From positions 1 through 25,100 of the forward strand of contig CAJUMB010000053.1 of NCBI GenBank assembly GCA_910587105.1: a DNA stretch of 25,100 nucleotides. Direction: 5' to 3'. Position numbers and translations under genes: made by a program. Origin of the DNA: an uncultured Lachnospiraceae bacterium. Lineage in GTDB: Bacteria > Bacillota > Clostridia > Lachnospirales > Lachnospiraceae. The notes below the pieces were generated by a model, which was not told the origin of the DNA, did not search any database, and was given only the letters and a program-made list of their open reading frames with translations. Positions 23,623 to 25,100 of the stretch are shown here, in pieces. Within the stretch, counting starts at the first letter, position 1, and the number at the start of each line of letters is the position of its first letter.

Positions 23623-23725
23623 AGAAAAAGGGAAAGCCATAGAAGCGGCTACCCTCCGAATAATATTTAGCTTAATGCTTTACAGCATCAGCCGTCACTA
23701 TTGGGAGTAGTGGCGGCTATTTTCG
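23623..23725 (+). ncRNA. Antisense RNA antitoxin (type I, RatA-like in layout)
   Basis: A transcript of about 100 bases is inferred from the promoter at 23588-23616 and the terminator hairpin at 23690-23718. It contains no ribosome site or open frame. It converges on the toxin mRNA and overlaps its last codons and terminator. It also carries GGCTACCCTCC, whose CCCTCC can pair with the toxin's Shine-Dalgarno GGAGGG. This is the arrangement of txpA/ratA and of the fst par locus, where such RNAs block toxin translation and promote decay. Its presence is inferred from DNA only. Confidence 0.65.
23690..23722. terminator. Shared bidirectional terminator of toxin and antitoxin
   Basis: AGCCGTCACTA (23690-23700) and TAGTGGCGGCT (23708-23718) form an 11-pair stem with one G-U pair and a 7-base loop. 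ATTTTCG follows on the plus strand. The toxin stop codon lies in the right arm, so both convergent transcripts end here, as in par/fst loci. The T tract on the plus strand is short. Confidence 0.65.
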
Positions 23726-23812
23726 TCTTCCCTTAAAAATTGTGTGACACAATCCAATAAGGGCAACAATGAATATTCCAGTCTGAACTAAGTCAGAATA
23801 TGTAATCATCAT
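23717..23812 (-). CDS. Putative holin-like toxin (type I TA toxin)
   Basis: 31 residues: MMITYSDLVQTGIFIVALIG then LCHTIFKGRRK. It has one hydrophobic helix after an acidic residue and a basic C-terminus. This matches the Firmicute holin-like toxin family (Pfam Hol_Tox, PF16935) related to TxpA/BsrG; such peptides insert in the membrane and stop growth when unrepressed. A second ATG directly follows the first. GGAGGG lies about eight bases upstream, but a CCCTCC 12 bases before it can form a hairpin that hides it, as in known type I toxins. Promoter and antisense RNA are described separately. It sits among IS remnants, so it may once have stabilised a mobile element. Confidence 0.82.
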   Translation of the reverse strand: MMITYSDLVQTGIFIVALIGLCHTIFKGRRK

Positions 23813-23820
23813 TAGCAACG

Positions 23821-23865
23821 CCCTCCTTTCTTTCGTCTGGAGGGTTGCACCTCCGAAATGGAGGG
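23821..23865 (-). promoter_or_regulatory. Toxin leader hairpins occluding the ribosome site
   Basis: Along the toxin mRNA four complementary blocks occur: CCCTCC (23865-23860), GGAGG (23854-23850), CCCTCC (23844-23839) and GGAGGG (23826-23821, the Shine-Dalgarno). Block 3 can pair with block 2 or block 4, so alternative folds could open or close the ribosome site. Confidence 0.5.
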
Positions 23866-23899
23866 CAGCCGCCCGGCTCTATGGTTTCCCATGCTCCAA

Positions 23900-23927
23900 A
23901 GTATAGCACCATTTCCCTGTCGGGCAA
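23900..23927 (-). promoter_or_regulatory. Toxin promoter
   Basis: TTGCCC (23922-23927), 16 bases, TATACT (23900-23905) with TG one base upstream, on the minus strand. It gives a leader of about 80 bases. Between here and 24284 I see no convincing gene; open frames there lack ribosome sites. Confidence 0.6.
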
Positions 23928-24284
23928 TTAACAATATGCTGTTTTCTCTCACAGTTTTTGGTTGTGTCAAATCGTCCGTTTTCTTCTCATTTCCGCTTGA
24001 ATCTTTCTGCTGTCTTTCTACGCTTGTTCCTCTGAAAGCTGTCTTGTAGAATTTATCTTTATCCATACAGCCGGGATATGGGCTCACAAGCGTCCTTTCT
24101 GATTCTCTGCCGCTATCCCTTATTCCTCCGGACGTTCTTCTTCCAGTTTCTTAAAACATCCCTTATACAGTCCCTGCCTGATCTGCTGCTGACTTGACAA
24201 ACTGCCAATTTTTCCTGTCTTTTTCTGCCCCAGTGTAAAATTCCCTTTGGTTCGTCTTTTGCTTCACTGGAAAATTTTGCTCTT

Positions 24285-24389
24285 TCAATCCATGCGCTTC
24301 TTGTTTTTTCTCCATCGGTCTATGTGCCCTGTAATCAGGCCAGAAATAAAACAGCCTGCAAAAATAGCGATTGCCTGCCATATACTCAT
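24285..24389 (-). CDS. Small membrane peptide, unknown
   Basis: 34 residues: MSIWQAIAIFAGCFISGLIT, then GHIDRWRKNKKRMD. One hydrophobic helix with a strongly basic tail, so probably inner-membrane with the tail inside. The ATG at 24389 has GGAGG seven bases upstream, a strong site, and a small stem CGCAG/CTGCG stands just before it. A TATAAT lies upstream at 24461-24466 without a clear -35. I do not recognise the family. Its size and shape, and its place 470 bases from the holin-like toxin, suggest another small toxin or phage-type peptide, but no antisense RNA is evident. Confidence 0.55.
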   Translation of the reverse strand: MSIWQAIAIFAGCFISGLITGHIDRWRKNKKRMD

Positions 24390-24559
24390 GTAATCCCCTC
24401 CTTACGCAGATTCTGCCTGCGAAAGACACCTGGCAATGCTATAATTATTTTATGAGGAAAATTATAACCAGTCAGACTGCTGAAAGCTCTCTGGCAAACG
24501 GCCAAGTATCTTGCGTGCTTGGTTTTGTTTTATGTAAAAGCAAAATGCCAATACATCTG

Positions 24560-24592
24560 TGATGTGGTATAAAAAAAGTTGACAGCCCATTC
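24560..24592. repeat. 33-bp IS terminal sequence, copy 2 (IS3 left end)
   Basis: Near-identical to 22447-22479 (one base differs) and in the same orientation. It stands about 45 bases before the IS3-type orfA start and contains TTGACA, as many IS3 left ends do. It is taken as the left terminal repeat of that element. Confidence 0.7.
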
Positions 24593-24636
24593 TCAAAGAT
24601 TTGAGGTATAATCAAGAGAATAAGAAGTGAACAAAA

Positions 24637-24960
24637 ATGGCAGAAAACAGGCAATACGGCCATGAATACAAAATACAGGCAGTGAAACTGGCAAAGGAAA
24701 TCGGACAGGCAAAGGCCGCTAAAGAACTGGGGGTTCCAAAGAATACCATGTATGTATGGCTGGGTGCGGGCCAGCCGCCTTGGTAGCCCCGGCCTTGGGG
24801 CAGGTTCACAAACCCCGCAAAGCGCCATGACGCTTAACGAGGAGCTTCTTCAGCTCCGCCAGCAGGTGAAGGAACAGGAAAAAGAAATCCGCCGTTTGAA
24901 GAAGGAAAATGACTTTCTGGAAGAAGCCAGCGCTTTTTTCGCCGCGGGCCGTCTGAGGCC
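24637..24960 (+). pseudogene. IS3-family transposase OrfA, frameshifted
   Basis: ATG 24637 opens AENRQYGHEYKIQAVKLAKE and then a helix-turn-helix region (AAKELGVPKNTMYVW), typical of IS3 OrfA DNA-binding proteins. The frame stops at a TAG (24784). The normal continuation is one base out of frame: GAGSQTPQSAMTLNEELLQL, then the leucine-zipper segment RQQVKEQEKEIRRLKKENDF and LEEASAFFAA, the usual OrfA end. A single indel near 24755-24770 explains it. This is not the usual IS3 programmed shift, which lies at the end of orfA. Confidence 0.8.
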
Positions 24961-25004
24961 AGCAGGCAGGCATTTTACCAGTACCCTGCAGATAAAGACC
25001 GCCC

Positions 25005-25100
25005 ATGGAAGTATCAGCCCTGGCAGATGCCATGATGGAAATCCTGGAGGAAGATGATTGTAATGACACCTACGGCCGGATCCGCATGTATCAGGCATTA
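25005..25100 (+). pseudogene. IS3-family OrfB, N-terminal part, incomplete at the edge
   Basis: In-frame codons read MEVSALADAMMEILEEDDCN then DTYGRIRMYQAL to the window edge. The DTYGRIRMYQAL part fits the region of IS3 OrfB just before the integrase core (usually NYGxRRIxxxL). The expected OrfB N-terminal segment before it is absent or scrambled, so a deletion at the orfA/orfB junction is likely. The DDE core would lie outside the window. Confidence 0.55.

Larger units (their letters stand above)
24560..25100 (+). mobile_element. IS3-family insertion sequence, left part, runs off the window
   Basis: It starts with the terminal repeat at 24560 and contains a frameshifted orfA (24637 to about 24960) and the beginning of an orfB-like frame (25005 to the edge). 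The right end is outside the window. The orfA frameshift and a poor orfA/orfB junction suggest an inactive copy. Confidence 0.75.

Noticed and set aside
23812..24087. Minus-strand 91-codon frame upstream of the small toxin
   Set aside because: It covers the toxin promoter and leader and has no ribosome site. The short toxin frame explains the region better.
24163..24429. Minus-strand 88-codon frame
   Set aside because: It is an alternative frame of the 34-aa membrane peptide gene, without a ribosome site of its own. A third frame ending KKLEEERPEE also lacks a start, so I left both out.

Overview
The window reads as chromosomal DNA from a low-to-moderate GC anaerobic Firmicute, most likely a Lachnospiraceae-type Clostridium relative. 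The signs are strong GGAGG ribosome sites, TTGACA-N17-TATAAT promoters, an [FeFe]-hydrogenase maturase (hydE), a clostridial-type methyl-accepting chemotaxis protein, YceD/L32, and a holin-like type I toxin. Almost all genes lie on the minus strand.

Layout, left to right. (1) 1-262: the uvrB terminator, a large hairpin and a promoter pointing left out of the window. (2) 262-2262: uvrB, with a promoter, a candidate SOS box and a 90-bp palindromic insertion in its long leader. (3) About 2180-8880: an integrated, decaying element. From the uvrB side it carries an integrase fragment, an excisionase-like gene truncated against it, a frameshifted P-loop ATPase, a DUF6075-like gene, a PD-(D/E)XK nuclease-family gene coupled to a PIN-toxin/antitoxin pair, and a ParR-like/ParM-like pair with the parR-like gene frameshifted in a seven-base homopolymer. 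(4) 8836-9086: a second, divergent copy of the 5' end and promoter of uvrB, cut off after about 30 codons. The element therefore appears to have entered the 5' end of uvrB, supplied a replacement 5' end and promoter, and left the original start and promoter stranded on its far side, now reading into the element. (5) 9412-13162: a chemoreceptor, hydE, rpmF and the yceD/DUF177 gene.

(6) 13215-18242: a five-gene operon of GntR/YtrA-type regulator, ABC ATPase, large ABC permease, OmpR-family regulator and short-loop sensor kinase. Its consensus promoter is followed at once by a perfect 9-bp inverted-repeat operator. (7) 18577-22239: a MacB-type efflux operon (ATPase, HlyD-like adaptor, FtsX/MacB-like permease). 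Its promoter overlaps a near copy of the GntR operator, suggesting that the two transport operons are co-regulated.

(8) 22447-25100: mobile and toxin debris. This holds a degraded IS30-family transposase, a type I toxin-antitoxin locus (31-aa holin-like toxin with a convergent antisense RNA sharing a terminator), a 34-aa membrane peptide, and the start of a frameshifted IS3-family element. The IS30 and IS3 remnants share a near-identical 33-bp terminal sequence.

The most interesting points are the displaced uvrB 5' end, the shared operator, and the toxin locus. No tRNA, rRNA or CRISPR array was recognised. All assignments rest on reading the sequence; no database search was possible.
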